NCBI GenBank assembly: GCA_012295275.1
Contig: CM022679.1
Location: forward strand, 21,544,110-21,608,109
Source: Chrysomallon squamiferum
Lineage: Eukaryota; Mollusca; Gastropoda; Neomphalida; Peltospiridae
DNA: 64,000 bases
Reading direction: 5' to 3'
The position numbers were made by a program, and so were the translations under genes. Shown here in pieces: positions 1-14,600 of this stretch (positions within the stretch are counted from its first letter, which is position 1; the number at the start of each line of letters is the position of its first letter). Below the pieces are notes generated by a model, which did no database searches, had not been told where the DNA came from, and saw nothing but the letters and a program-made list of their open reading frames with translations.

Positions 1-3000
1 TGTTCAGAATGTAGTATGGCTGTCATCGAATTCACACTTGTGCCGAAATTAATTTCACCTGTATTTATTTAATTTTTGTAAAATAAATTTGTTGTGTATA
101 TATAATTTTAAATTATAAAAATGCATTTGTGCATGTGTGTGTGCGTGCATGCAAATAAACACATGCAGTTTTAATTAAATAACACTAATGATATACATAA
201 ACACACACACACACACAAACACACATACACATTTTTAATTGTTTTTTTGTTTTTGTTTTTTTGAGAGAGTAATATATGAAATAACGTATTAAAAAATGTT
301 CTTTGTAAAAATAAAATGTTAAAAACTAGTCTTCAGAAATTTAAATAATCTTATGATTATCATCAGTTTTGTTCTTAAAATTTAAATATTCAAATAAGGG
401 ATAAAAATAAAGAATTAGATATTTAATTACACAAATAATAAAATAAAATGTTTTATAAATATAGAAACCTTTTAGAAAACATCCTACATTTTTAAATTTA
501 ATTAGTTGAAATTAGTTGAATTCAAATAACAATTTACATCTTGTGTAGAAATAATTTTACAAATTTGGTAATATTACTGAGCATATGAGAATAAAAAATA
601 TATTAAAAACAGCAATAAAATTACCAATAAAAAAAAATAAAATAAGCATATACAAAATATAATATTTATTAACAACCAAAAATATTATAAAAGTAAAAAA
701 AATCAGAAGTTAAGAACTGAATCAAAAAACAATAAAAATTTAATTGTCCAGAAATAAATTATATAAAATTATCAGATCATAAAATAAAGACAAAAAAATT
801 AACAGAAAATAATAAAGATAAAGATAAAATAAAATAAAATAAAATAAAATAAAATAAAATAAAATAAATAAAATAATTGATTTAAAACTGAAAAAAATGG
901 CAAAAGCACAAGTGAACAATACTAACATATCTATTAATGACATGATAATATTAACAATAATAGTTCATTTTTTAAAATGTACAGGTTTTCTTGTTGTGAT
1001 GTGTAAATGTCTGGTTCACCATGGGACCATGGCTGTACATTAGTGCTGCTAAATTATTATTATTACAATCTTTTTAATGATATTTATCTGGCTTAATATT
1101 CACCAGATATGTTTCTGTATATATGAGATGTAGATTCTGCTTTTATTTATTATGAAATCTCCACAACCAGTCTTATTTTACCACTTGTACATTTTTATAT
1201 TAGAATCGTATTATGACATTTTTTCTGCTGTATTGCATATTTTTACATAATCTCTCCTCTCCATTTTGTTTCTAAAACTTCATATTTCTATGAAAAGCCT
1301 TTTTTAAAATATTTTAAGCCAAATTACTGTTAAGTTATTGTAAGGCATGTAATTAAAACAGAGTCAGGTTTAGTTCAAATATTATTGTTTCCACAAAATA
1401 AAACATGCAGATGATGTTTTTTTCAGTTAAAATAAAGTCCCTTGTTAAAACAATCATTTTGTTAATGTTGCTGTTGAAATTAATTATGTTAAGTGTAAAT
1501 AAAAATGCTTTTGAGACATTTTATTTCATGTTTATTAGAGAGCTTATTTCTTTTAATTTTGTAAATATTCAGTATACTGTTATAAATCACATCTTTTCTG
1601 TTCCTGTGAGGTTTTTTCGAAGAATCTTGATAAATGCAGGATTTACACTGTTATTTATTTACTTCTCTCCCCTGACTTCAGTCATTTGTAAGTTACTAAT
1701 ATTTTTTATTTTTAAAAATTAAATAAATTTTAAACATGTAACATGCTTGTTTCTTATTATTTAACAGTTATATATTGTCTTATTTTATTTGCTTGTTTGT
1801 TTGTTTGTTTATTTATTTGTTTATTTTATTTTAATTTCATTTCATTTCATTAATATTTTATTTTATTTTATTTACTTACATTTGTATTATTTTATTTTAT
1901 TTCTTTGTTTTCATTTATTTTTTATATTTTTTATTTTATTTTATTTATTTATTTATTTATTTTTTAATTATTAAAAACATTTTAAAATGTATTCCTGTCT
2001 TTTATTTTTTTGTTCATCTTATTTCTGATAAATAAATTTTAAATATATAATACTAGTTTCTTTTCTTTTTGAAAAATTACAAAGGCATTATTGTTATTAA
2101 AAAAAAATAATAGTAATAAAAAATAAATTAACAAACATTTTATTCAAATAATTATTTAAAATTTGTTTTAATAGCTACTTGTGATTATTATGAAACAAAT
2201 AAAAGTAACACAACTACTAAAACTACTATTAACTCTACTGGTAATAATACTAATAAAAAAAAAAAAATAATAATAAAAGTAGTAGTAGTAGTAGTAGTAG
2301 TAGTAAATACATAATACTAAAATAATTTTAGCTTAATGCTTATGTCCAGTTAGAAACAATAAACATACATTTCTTTCCATGATAATATTTTGTATTAAAA
2401 TCAAGATTTTTATTTTTTTTATTATTATTTTTTTTATTATTAATTTTATTATTTTTTATTATGAAAATTATATATATATATTTGAAAAAAAAAAAAAAAA
2501 AAATATTTGTTATTTTTAATTTATATTTGATATATACTAGACACTTCAGCTTGCTTATTTTTATTTACAGAACATCATCTAATAAAAATAATTTTAAATT
2601 ATTAAGTAAAGAAAACTGTATGATTAAAATTTTATAAATGATTATTATTTTAAGTAGTTTGTGTTAGAATTTTTAGATGTTCTTAAATAAAAATAATATA
2701 TCCACATTTTTAGTATCTTTATAAAATTATAACTTTTTCTCAGACATCTTTAAACTTTTTTATTACCTTTTATATCCATTTCTAAAAAATGTCTAATAAA
2801 AAACATTCATATGCATTTGACATTTTAATATACATTATGTATATTCTATTAAAACTATGTATATTTTATTAATTTAATTTAAATAGTCATGAAAAATAAT
2901 GCTATACTATTTACTAAAATCATGTTTGCAATAAAAGTTGGTATTTAATTTATCTTTGCAAAATACATTTTTTAATATTTTGTTGTTGTATATTTTACAT

Positions 3001-3006
3001 ATTTGG

Positions 3007-3046
<40 letters not shown>

Positions 3047-6000
3047 ATTCATGAAATATTTATTATTCATACAAAAATAAAGCTATGTGTTTAATTCAAG
3101 TTATCATTTTTGTAAAAACACATTTAAAATTTTTCACATATTTTCACAATTTATTATCATTGTACATTTGCTCATAATTAAATATTTTGTAACTGCTCTG
3201 TTTTGTAAAATATTTCTACCATATTTAACACACATTACATATACAGAAGCTTTTTTTCTCTTCCTGTCAAAGAATGGTAATACTTTAACTGTTAGCTAGA
3301 TTTAAAAGATGAACAAATGTGGTGCTTTCATCAAAATTCTTTTGTCTTGTAATACTACCATCTTGTAGAATTGCAAATCTTTTCTGTATGTAACCACAGG
3401 CATTATTGAGCTTTTGCTTCAAACAGAAATTTCTCCCAGTCATTAGATGTGCTATGTAAGGCATGCTTATACCCATCCCTGTTGCAGATAGGCCATTAAA
3501 TTAAAATACTGCAGCTTAAGCAATGGATTGACCTTTTGGAAAACTTGGAACTTGTTTTCTATTTATATCTCCACATATTATTAGCCAGGACAGAATAACA
3601 TTTTTATCATGTCATAGACAAACTGCTTTGACCAGGTTTTCTTTCAGTTTTTTATTTTTATTTTTTTATATTTTATTTATCCAAACAAAAAAAAAAAAAA
3701 AACCATAAATAAATCTTTTTTTTTTTTTTTTTTTTTTTTTTTACCAGGGATAGTGTGTTTATAAAACATTGGCAAAAGATTTGTAAATATAAATAAAAAT
3801 TGGGAATATTTTGTTACTGTTTTTTTTTTTTTTTTTTAGTGCCATACATCATGTACATAATCTGTATTTTAGCAATATCCTGGTTTGTAAGTGCTAGATG
3901 TCTGTGAATGATGAAAAACACCTGAGTTTTCTTGGCTTGTCACACTACAAATACAATCACATTTTCTTGTTGGGGTTTGCTTTGTGTTGTTTTTAGAAAC
4001 ATGTAATATATTATTATTATTATTGAATTTTACTTATTTATTTATTTTAAAACTGTAATTTGACATTCATTGTGATGTGAATAATTTTGCTACTGTATTA
4101 TTTGTAACACTTGTTATGTATTTAAATTGTAGAATTGCTCTTTATTTGTGTTTGATCATCATCTGGTCAACTGACCACCACTACTATCAAAGCAGAGATA
4201 ATCAGTGGTCATCAAGACCATTTTACTGCAAAGTGAAAGTTATTTCCATTATATGACACTTGCCTTTATCTCATCTCATAGCCCTCATTTCACAGATGCA
4301 AGGTTTCACCTCATAAAGTTTAAGCCACATAAACAAAACATGTGGTTATCAGAAATGTTTAAAAGTACAGTACTGATATTAAACGGTTTGAGAATCAGCC
4401 ATTCCACTGATACTTGTTAAAACAGTAAGTTTTGTTAGAGAGCTTAAATACAAGTATAGTTTAACATCTTTAATAATGGGAAAAATAAAAATACAATCTT
4501 ATAAAATGGTCACCTTTTATTTCAGTAATACATTTTTTGTCACCTTATTTGCAAAGCCATTTTCTTTTGTTAAAAATGCACGTTAAATTCATTCATTAAA
4601 TTAGCACATTTAATTCACAGAGTTACAAACTCAACATGGAAGCACAATATGACATCATTTCAATGTTTTCTTCAATAATTTTTCATCTATGAAAATAATA
4701 CTGTGATACTGATGTGGCTCATTTTTATTTTTTTTTATTTTTTTTTTATAACTGATTTAAAAGGTCAAAATAAGCTTTCCCTGGTACAAATTCAAATTTA
4801 GAGTGATGAGTAACACGTATCTGTTCAAAGAGAAATGGACCTCTCAAGACTTTTGATTCAGACCATCGTCAGGAATTGGTAATAGTATTTAAAACATTAT
4901 TTTGACAAACTGAAATTTTGTTATAATTAAGTAGCAGAGAAAATAAAAACATGATAATTAAGTTCATTAATATTTTGTTTCACAAACAGACCAAGAATGA
5001 TTGTTTATAGAAATTTATTTTATTTTTTAATTCTTTCAAGGAAAGAGTTGTGTAATGCATCCTTTGAACCCAAGCAGTTAAAAATGTTAAACAAAACAAA
5101 TAGTTTATACTTCAGCAATTAGTTTTACCACTACATTTCTAACACCATGCAGTTTTTGTAGCATTTTCATGGTTTTTTCCCCCGACTGAAAATGGATGTA
5201 ACAAATTTGAGCCATTTTCTTGGGGAGCTTAAGGTATACAAGGTCCATGTTTGTGTGGGAGCTTAGCATTCAAAGGGATAAGCTTTATGTAAACACATTT
5301 AACTGGTGTATCCATTCCCTCCCATATCTGTAATTTGTGTATTTTTTAAAAGTTCTTTGTCTCATAATGATGTGTTGGTTTCTGAAACATCACCAGCAAT
5401 GTTTGGATATTCTAATAATGCTGGTCATGTTAAGTGACATTTTCAGTGTATTTTACATTTAATGTTTCATTTCTTCAGAAATAAAACATTTACTGTTTTA
5501 GCTTTTTGTTGTTGTTGTTGTTCTTATCAACCTTTTCCCAATCTAAATTTAAAAAAAAAAAAAAAAGATTATTTCTAAATTTTTCCAATTTCAAAACATT
5601 AAAATTAGAGACATTTCTCATAAATTCGTAAATTTTCAAAGGAAATGAAGAATGATTCAACTTTTTATTATTTTTTTAGTTATCTATTTATATGTGCATA
5701 TTTATATATTTATGTTAATGACATTATTTTCAACTTTTAACTAACATTTTTAAAAGTATTTTTCTGACCCAGAATACTACACATGTAATCATCTAATATT
5801 CCATTCACTATGAGTCAAGGTTTATTTCTAAAGCAGAGGCTGACAATGCTCTTTCCTTCCTGGAGCTTTTAATTAGTTCATCATAAATCTGTTTTACAAA
5901 TTATAAGAAAACAAATTTGTAATTTCGAAAAAGACAAGAAAACTATTAGGCAAGACTTATTTTCTGAACATTTAGTTACTTGAACTTTCACCTCAAACAC

Positions 6001-6134
6001 AAATAAGTTTTCACCAAAAACATAAAAAAAAAATTAATAATAATAAAATTTAAAACAATAAATGAACATCCAAGAAAAAAAAAAAAAAATAATAATAATA
6101 ATAAATAAATAAAATAAAGACAGACAAAAATTTG
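1..6134. other. AT-rich non-coding stretch, no gene recognised
   Basis: Almost entirely A/T homopolymers, TTTTA/AAAAT pentamer arrays (about 826-868 and 1800-1980), TAG/TAA trinucleotide runs and poly-T tracts. Slightly less AT-rich islands occur near 3290-3490, 4140-4430 and 5740-5880, but they encode nothing I recognise on either strand. A plus-strand AATAAA at 5480-5485 lies at the end of a mixed-composition stretch. It could be the polyadenylation signal of a plus-strand gene whose coding part lies upstream of the window. Bases 1-72 form an open frame ending TAA, too short to interpret. Confidence 0.5.
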
Positions 6135-8449
6135 AAAAAATCCAAAGATTTTCTTTTATTGATAATGTGCAGCTGGACATTAAAATGTTTTTATTCAGTT
6201 TCTACAATTTTGGGATTGTTACCACAGTACACAAACAACTGTCGTGTTGCTTCTTGTACCAGGCACGTACATTTTGTTATTATTTTCCCAAACAATCCAG
6301 GGAGAGCACATAAAAAGTTACAAAGAAAAAAAAACATGAATACTGAAAAGAAAATAAGACAACCAAGACAAATGGGAACATTTTTAGTTTTTCCCCACTT
6401 TGGACATTTTTCTTTCTTTTCTACATCTACCTTCAATGAAACTACACATGGCAAAGTGCTCATTTTTCAACCTACATGAAAGTTGGTGAAAATCCACATC
6501 AGTACCAAATAAGCTTCACTGGTAAATGAGATTTAAATTTTTTTTTTTTTTTTTTTTTATATATTTTTTTTCAAAAATCAAACAGGATAGTGTTTGACAT
6601 GATTATATCCTTTGTGGATTTTACTAAAGACTCATCCACTGCCTTGATTGACTTAGACTCAGTTCAGACAAATTTATACTGATATAATTGTGTGAATGAA
6701 AGACGAATGGCACCATGTGATGCTGCTAATGTTGAATCTTCATTCATTTAAAGTATTAAAGTTATGTATCAACTCAGTAACCATCTTAAAGATTAGTTTC
6801 ACAGTGTTTTTTTTTTTTTTTAATCAACCTCTTGTAAGCTAACTTTTTAATATATTAAATTATAATTTTGGATTAAATATTAATGTTACGTAGGCAATTT
6901 TATACAGGTTTATATTTGTTTTTATTATTATTAAATTACTATATAATGAGCAATGTATGAATTATATATATTATGACATTCTGATAAATTTCAATGTGAA
7001 GGAAAGAGAAAAGAAACAGACAAATAAATACAGATTTGTTTTCACACAGCAAAATGACCAACCAATCCATGATCAGTTCAAACAAAGCTTTTTAAGATCA
7101 CAAATGGCACTTGTTCCAGTTATTGACAGTGAACAATGTCAAAGTAGAAGTAACTAGTTTTGTTTTTTTTAAATATTCTTCTATAGTTTATTTACTTAAT
7201 TTTGGTTAAAACAAGCATTAACACACACACACATAAAAAAAAAAAAAAAAAAAAATAAAAAAAAAAAATCAAGGCATGTCACAATTTTAAACGACTACCC
7301 CACTCATTCAAAAATGTTCAAGCTTTCAAATTTGTTTTTTTTTTTTTTTTTTTTTTGAAAACCAAAATTATAAAAATAATTTAGCTACCATGCAGAGAAA
7401 TAAAATATTCATTTACTGCCATTTGACACTTAACATTTTTCTAGACAGGAATGACACAACAAAGATTTCAGAAATGATACAAAAACATTTCACTTCCAAT
7501 TTTTCCACCCTCTCAGTATTTTTTATTTGTTTTTGCTGTTTAATGTTTTCCCTTATTCCTAACCCAAGAACATAAAAAAAAAGAAGTAGAAACATTACTG
7601 GAAACCACTGACTTAAGGAATGTGGCTATCATACATGAAGATCATTTGTTTCAAAAAAAAGAAAGAAAAGAAAAAGAAGCATGAAACAGAGTTGTAATAA
7701 AGAAAAATCTAGAAAGGGGGAAACAAGACCTAGGAGAGAATTATGAACTGTATATGAATTTATTTTTACTTTTTTTTTTTTTTTTTTTTTAAACCAATGT
7801 CCAACCTAATTTAAAAAAAATAATAAAAAATTTTAAAAACAAAACAACACATTTTATATCTGATTCTGTTAATAAACGTATGAAAATAATGAAGTCTTTG
7901 GACATTCTGTACAACATGTTTATATATAAACCTTTCAGATTATGATTTATTACCAAGACAGGAAACCATGATTTTTTTTTTTTCTTTTTTTCCTTTTATG
8001 CAGCCGTTCACAAATGACAATTTTTTTTATTATTTTTTTTTTTCCACAGACTTGAAAATATGCAATTCTGTTATTACTAGAACCATTAAATTAACAAATT
8101 TTTTTCATCTTTCTTTTTACATCAGACCTCTGTATTTCAATACCAGCATCAACCAATTGAGACCCGTTCTGCGCATATTCATTCTGTACAAAAAAATTAA
8201 TTGGTTATATACTGGTATTTACTCATTCTTGCTCCACATACCAGGTATTCTTATAAATTTGCTTCTCTTATTTTACAAATAGTTTTTTTTCTGGGTACTT
8301 ATTATTGTTCAGGTCTGTATTGCTATAGTCAAAGGTCTGTTAGGGCTCTGGTTCGGTAGTAACTATATTAAAAGGGAAGCAACTCTAACAAAACGGCCAC
8401 CTACAAAGCTCAGAATTGCATATTTTCTCCTTTAAGCACCATTTACAAC
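6135..8449 (-). other. Probable 3' UTR and downstream flank of G3BP
   Basis: This follows the G3BP stop codon on the minus strand and has no coding exon of its own. Several minus-strand AATAAA signals (TTTATT on the plus strand) occur. The one at 6155-6160 lies just beyond a less AT-rich stretch (6170-6480) and would give a 3' UTR of about 2.3 kb; earlier signals would shorten it. An AAAGGGAAGCAACTCT motif near 8371 resembles the minisatellite core at 58404-58610. The extent is inferred and cannot be fixed without transcripts. Confidence 0.35.
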
Positions 8450-8680
8450 TCATCGTCTCCCAGATGTCCCACCTCTCACCCCAAAGCCGCCACCACCACC
8501 CCTTGGCATTCCTCCACCGCCCCTCATGTTGCCACGCCCAGGGCCTCCAAATCCCCCACGGCCCATGCCACCCCCACCACGTGCAGGTCCACCTCGTGCA
8601 CTACCAATCCGGCCGTCTCGTGGTTTCTTTTCCTCCACGTTCAGTCTGTGTTCTCCGTTGTACTTTATGGGCTGGCTCAT
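8450..8680 (-). CDS. G3BP: G3BP last coding exon: end of RRM and RGG box
   Basis: The minus-strand acceptor ATTCAG precedes [10 protein letters not shown], which aligns with the end of the human RRM ([17 protein letters not shown]). RLNVEEKK is identical. The rest is Gly/Arg-rich, with repeated RGG, GRGG and RGGGG motifs, ending GTSGRR and TGA at 8450-8452. RGG boxes in this family bind RNA and are arginine-methylated. GC content is far above that of the surroundings, as expected for Gly/Arg codons. Confidence 0.94.
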   Translation of the reverse strand: MSQPIKYNGEHRLNVEEKKPRDGRIGSARGGPARGGGGMGRGGFGGPGRGNMRGGGGMPRGGGGGFGVRGGTSGRR

Positions 8681-11600
8681 CTGAATAAAACAAAAACAAA
8701 GCACTGCATTTCTTGGATTCCTTTCTCTAGTATTTAAACAATATTTATTTTAGAATTAGATTTTTTTTTTTTTTTACATTAAGTTTTGTTAATTATATTT
8801 TCCACCCACCAATATTTTAAAAGGATTTCTTAGTAGGTGGTAGCTCAGAATATTTTGTCATCTTCACTCAAGGTAGATGTTTAGTGACAACAGGCATTGT
8901 CAACAACCAACCTGTCTGACGCAACTTACAAACATCACTGCTACATTAATTAAACAGTCTGCTGGACAAAAATCAAATATTAAATATTTTTTAAGCTTTT
9001 CTCTTCAGTCTTATATTTTAGCAGAAGATATACTTAAAAGGAAATAGAATTTTTAAAATTTTGTTTGTTTATTTTATTAATTATTATGTTTATGTGCATC
9101 CCTTTGCAGTCAGAAGAAAACTCTTTGGAAACAAAATTATTAATTTTTGTTGCTTGCAAAACAATCAGAATTTATTGTGAATAGACTGTAATCTTGCAGG
9201 AAATATTAATATATATTTTAGTTTACTTTTTATTTTATTTGCCGTTTTTAGTGTGACAACTAAAGAATAACATTGCTACAAATCCAAACTGATGAACATC
9301 TCATTTTAAATTAACAATTCTTAGTTTTAAAAAAAATTACAAATTTTTTTTTAAAATAAACAATTCTTTCCAGTCAGCAAAGAAGGTGTTGTTGCTGTTT
9401 TGATAAAATCAGTTTCATTGAAAAAATGTTTAAAAATAGAATTCTTAGATTAAGTAGCTCAGAATTTTTGCTGTCTTCAACCTAGGCAGATGTTTAGTGA
9501 CAACACACACTGTCAACAACCAACCTGTCTGACGCAACTTACAAACATCACTGCTACACGAGTTCAACAGATTGCTGGACAAAAATCAGACAAAAGTACA
9601 GATTTTAATTTACACTGGACTACCTTTAATGTTTATGAAAATATTTTGATATATTCAAACATTAAAGATTATTTTTGTAGCTTTTTCATTTATATTTTAG
9701 AAATGACAATTTCCCCACCGTTCCAAACCCAATTCATGTTACTTTGCTTGTTTGTAAGCAGCAGAGCACTTTCTGTTATTGGCAGTTTTAATGACAATAA
9801 TTGTTGCACTGCTTTTGAAAACAAAATGCAATTCATATTGTGGTGTATCAATCTGTGTTGCTTGAAAAACAATCTAATTTTATTTTGTATAAACCAACAA
9901 TTGGCAGGAAGTACCTATATATATATATATATATAAGTTTGTCTTTTTTTGAAATCCAAGCAGTTTGCAAATATTAGCCATTCTCAATTTAGATACTAAC
10001 ATAACACATCTTTGACAACAAACAACATTTTGACGAACACCTCATTTTAAATTAACAGTAAGAATTTAATAAGAATATGAGGCTTTTATAAACAATTCTT
10101 TCCAGTTAGTAAAGAATGTGCTGTTGCTGTTCTGATCAAATCAGTTATTTTGAATATGCTTAAAAAAAAAAAAATGGATTAGGTAGCTCAGATAATTTGC
10201 TATCTTCAAGCTAGGCAGATGTTAAATGACAACAGGCATTGTCGACATTCTGCCTGTCTGACGCAACTTACAAACATCACTGCTACAAAATTTAGATGAA
10301 AAGATCAACAAAACATTGACCAATACAAGCAGAGAGGTGAAATGCAAAGCCAAATTACATTCGACATCCAGATTCAACATTAAGAATGCATTACTTGTAA
10401 TTTATGCAGAAATATATCAATGTTATCAAACTATTAAACCACGTATTAATAAAACTAACCTACAATACTGTAAAATGATTTATCAACTTAACTTTTTTAA
10501 AACAAGAATTGAGAACACAAATTAAAAAAAATCATATCTAGTGCTTAGGAATGAACCCAGTTAAATCTAAAACAATAAGCCCTGTAACTTTGAGATTGTT
10601 AGTAGTTCATTGCTTGTGCTTAATTAAATTTTAGGATCGTATTATATCAACAATGAACTGAGGAATAACAAAGAATGAAAAACCCACCCCAAAACTGATT
10701 TTCTTGAATATTAAAAAATAGACGCAACATGCCCAATATTTTAAATTAACTGATTCATTAACACAGCTACAGGAATCGTGCTGAATGAGATAAAGTCCAA
10801 TGGAAAACCAGGGTGTGGTACCTGTAGCTCAGAAATAAATGTTTTCTTCAAACTAGGCAGGTGATAGATGACAACAGGCATTGTCAACACACAGCCTGTC
10901 TGACGCAACTTACAAACATCATCGCTACAGTGATCTGTTTATTCCAATGTGCTAAAAACAGCCTTGGTTTAACTAAAAAGATGTTTGATGCAGTAAACAC
11001 TATTCAGGTTTCTATTTCATTTCTAGTGCCTGCAACTATATGCAGTTTGTCAGTAATCAGAAAAACTTACCTTTATTTTAAGAATGTGCTGAACAGGATC
11101 TGGGCTGTCAAATACAACAAAACCAAAATTCTGAAAAAAACAAAGCACAAAGTTATCAATGAATCAGATTTTTAAAATGCTTTTGTAAGTTTGTATTTTT
11201 TAATTTTTAAAAAAAAATTGTTAATATATAAATTTTTGTACTGCCATGAGAATTTTTAGATTTTTTAAAAAAGTTTTCTTAAACTGTACTATGTGGCTAT
11301 CATTCAACATTACAATGAGTTAGGCTTCTAGCCAAATGTAGATGTGTAGATGTAACTTACAGGTAACTTGCCACCTCCACTTTTTGTGTTGATTCTCAGT
11401 TCCATCACTTTTCCATATTCTAGAAATTAAAAACAAAAGAGAGTTAAGGACGGCTGAAATTTCAACTATTTCTTTGAGAAAACACTAGCACACAAATTGC
11501 CCAAGTAAAAATAAAAATGTTTAGCCTATAGAAAGGACAATGCAAATCTATTTAAAAATTTTTTTAACATGCATATATAGTTTTTTTTTTTTTTTTTTTT

Positions 11601-14600
11601 TTTTTTATACAGAATAAACAGTCTTCTTTATAACTGTACCTTCAAAGAAAACCTTCAACTCTTTTTCTGAGATGTTGTGTGGCAGGTTCCCAACAAAGAG
11701 CTGATGACTGTCTGGGAAGCGGGTGGCAGGTCGGCGTCCGCTGTTGCTGTCGTTGTCACCATCATCTCGACTGACACTCACTCTGTCCCGCTCTCCAGTG
11801 CGTTCTCTGGTTGCTCTGAAAGAATCAGGACTACCATCAACCGGAGTCCAACAACCAGAATATAAACAACCCATGCAAACACAAAACAGACCCTCATTAC
11901 AACATTTACAACAATTATTTTTTTTTATTATTTTTTTTTTTTTATTATTGACCACATGCAAAACTTTGATACAACAGAAATTAATTAATAACAGGAATTA
12001 TAGCAAATCAAATTGTATCATTATGAAATATTATTAAAACAATATTTAACTAGTACAAACACATTGCAAGCATATACAAAACAGTTACAGCAAATTTTTA
12101 ACGACAAAACAAGAATGATTAACATTAACCAAGCACACTGCATATTGGAAACAGTGTAAAACTCAACAAACCTTGGTCCTCTCTGTGGTTGGGGAGCTTG
12201 ACCTGGATCTGGTTTAGGGTCTGGTCTGACTGTCTGAGGCTTCATGGAAACAGCTGGTGTCTGGCTCTGCGACGTCGAGTTCTTGCTTGCCATTGCAGCC
12301 CAGGAGCAAGGTTTCTGTTCCACAGCTAGAAAATTCAAATTTAAAAACATCCGAATAAAGGTTACTTTTTATTTGCAACCTGATTTTGTAAGAAAAAAAT
12401 TTTAAACAAATTCTGAATATACCCCAAAAATAATTTACACACATCAAAATTTATAATTAATTAAAATATTTCTATCATATTTGAACTAGAACAGCTGAAA
12501 TGTTTCTTTCTTAATGGATACTAACAGCTCAATACTTTTGAATTCTCAAATCACTGTTTGTTCCCTTAACACAAAATCACACAGCTGCATGACGATTTCC
12601 ATTTTTTTCTGGCAATCTTTTGAAAATGGTGCTTTATACAGATATTCAACAATGTAATGATTTGTTCTGAGGCAAGAGTTGATAAATCATTTTTGAAGTT
12701 CCAAGGATTCAAACAGCAAAAGATCGTTCAGACTAAATTTCAATGAACAACAATGAAAGGTTTACAAACCTGTTTCTGTGATAACCACAGGTTCTGGCTC
12801 AGCAGGTGGCTCAGGAGACTTGTTTTCAGTTTTCTCATTGAAAATCTCTTCTGTCTCCTCCTCCTCCTTTGTTTCCTCCTGGCTGGTTGGAGCCTGTGAG
12901 TCATCCGTCTCATCACCGTGAGTCGAACCATTGCTGAATTTTTATAAATAAATTCACTAAGTGTGTTTACAGACAGAACATTTTTATATAAACCTATTGT
13001 AAAATAAATTATATTTTGCCATGGAGTATCATTTCTGACCTTCAGCATAATGTACAATGACAGGATAATGAACTTACACAAGATCTTACAGAGAAAACTT
13101 TGTCATTATTGCTTATATTTAGAATAATAAAATCTTAATTAAAAATAACAAAAATATATTCATGTTTATAATCTTCATTTGCAATAAAATTTCAAAAACA
13201 AGCTGATTTTGGGGAATTAATCAGAATTCCCGTCCTCTGTCAGTTATCTTGAACTGGAATTGCAGGTTTATTCAGACCAAAAATCAGACATACCTCAGAG
13301 GAGCTTGTGCCTCGTAGAATGTTGTTGTGCTGTCTGGCACTGCTGGTTCACCCTGCTGTCCATTTTCAATAATCTCATGTTCAGAGTCTGCAACAAAACC
13401 ATTTTTTTTTTATAAATTTGTATTTAAAAAGTGAAAGTTAAAAATTAATGTTTTATTCTTATATACTCTCTACTAATATTCACACTAATAATGTTTGTAA
13501 GATTATTATATCAAATGTTTTATCATCAAAAATATTTTAAAAATGCCCTACCGACTGCCTCTTCCAGATTATCTGCCTCACTGTCATTGTCATGGAAAAC
13601 TTCATCCTGGTAGCGGAAAATGTCATTGTGGACATAGTACTTCTTGGGAGACTGCGGGGCCAACACAAAGGTCTGCATGAAGCGACGCATGGGCTCCCCG
13701 TTGTTTGACAGTTCCCCAGTGACCTGCAGAGCAACAGACGAATAATTGACAACAGCTCAGCTCATGGTAAATGGTAAGGATGTAAATGTATGAATGTTTG
13801 TAACAGGTAAACAAATATAACCCTGAAAATTTTACACAAATTCAACTCTGTGTTTCACTTTACTTTAAAAGAACATGGCAACAACTTACAGTCCTTCATT
13901 AATCAATCAACATACTGGATATAATATATAAATGTACAAACATTTTAATTTAAATAATTTTTGATACTATAAAATGTTATGGAGGAGTATTTAGAGATGT
14001 TTGATTACATTTTCAATATTAATGATGTCAGAATCAGAAATATCTGTTGTACATCGTTTTGATCAGTATTAAAGTACACAGCTAATACATGAGCCAAATA
14101 AAAGATTAAAAGTTAAAATACCTGGACTACAACAGCATTTCCCACTGTGGCCTGGCTATCCACCTGACGAATCTTGGCATGGCAGTCTCGGAAATTCAAG
14201 GACATGATTTTCTTGTGTATTTCCTGAAGAAACAAATTTACAACATACAATATAAAATTTGGGAGGGAAAAAAATGTAATAAAATGGTTTTTTTAAACTT
14301 TTATTCAAGAAGAGCTCTACATTTTATAGATTTGAGAACAAGGAATTTTATTAACTGGCTCAGAAATTAGAGTACACTTGTATGGAAGCGGTTCTCAGCA
14401 GATTTCAGAGAGGGCAAGTTCCCATCATCATGGCCAGATGAAATAAATAAAAACACTTTACACAGTCATGTATTACTGTTAGAAAATAAACATTTGGAAA
14501 ACAGATGAAAACCTAATGAACTAATTCTTCTCAAGTACATCTGGTTAAACTGCCTACTTTTTATATAATAATGCATAGTGGAAAAATATTTTAAACAACT

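Larger units (their letters stand above)
8820..10940. repeat. Tandemly duplicated intronic units of about 610-730 bp, each with one family-1 snoRNA
   Basis: Four snoRNA-like segments begin at 8840, 9454, 10183 and 10824 (spacings 614, 729 and 641 bp). Spacers are also homologous: a segment with ACAATTCTTTCCAGT and TGTTGCTGTT occurs at about 9360-9420 and about 10090-10150, and a TTGCTTG(C/A)AAAACAATC segment at about 9150 and about 9860. So whole units were duplicated in tandem inside the last G3BP intron (8681-11070). The snoRNA-like parts have diverged much less than the spacers. Confidence 0.75.

Noticed and set aside
1-72. Open frame reaching the left window edge and ending TAA
   Set aside because: Only 23 codons without a recognisable motif or splice site; could be UTR or chance.
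6132-6479. Overlapping open frames on both strands, 90-115 codons
   Set aside because: No recognisable domain, and composition and position fit the G3BP 3' UTR.
8911-8919. CCTGTCTGA in the family-1 block resembles the 3' end of 5.8S rRNA, suggesting 5.8S targeting
   Set aside because: Only 9 nt agree, the match then breaks, and it overlaps rather than precedes the D' box, so the geometry is wrong for a methylation guide.
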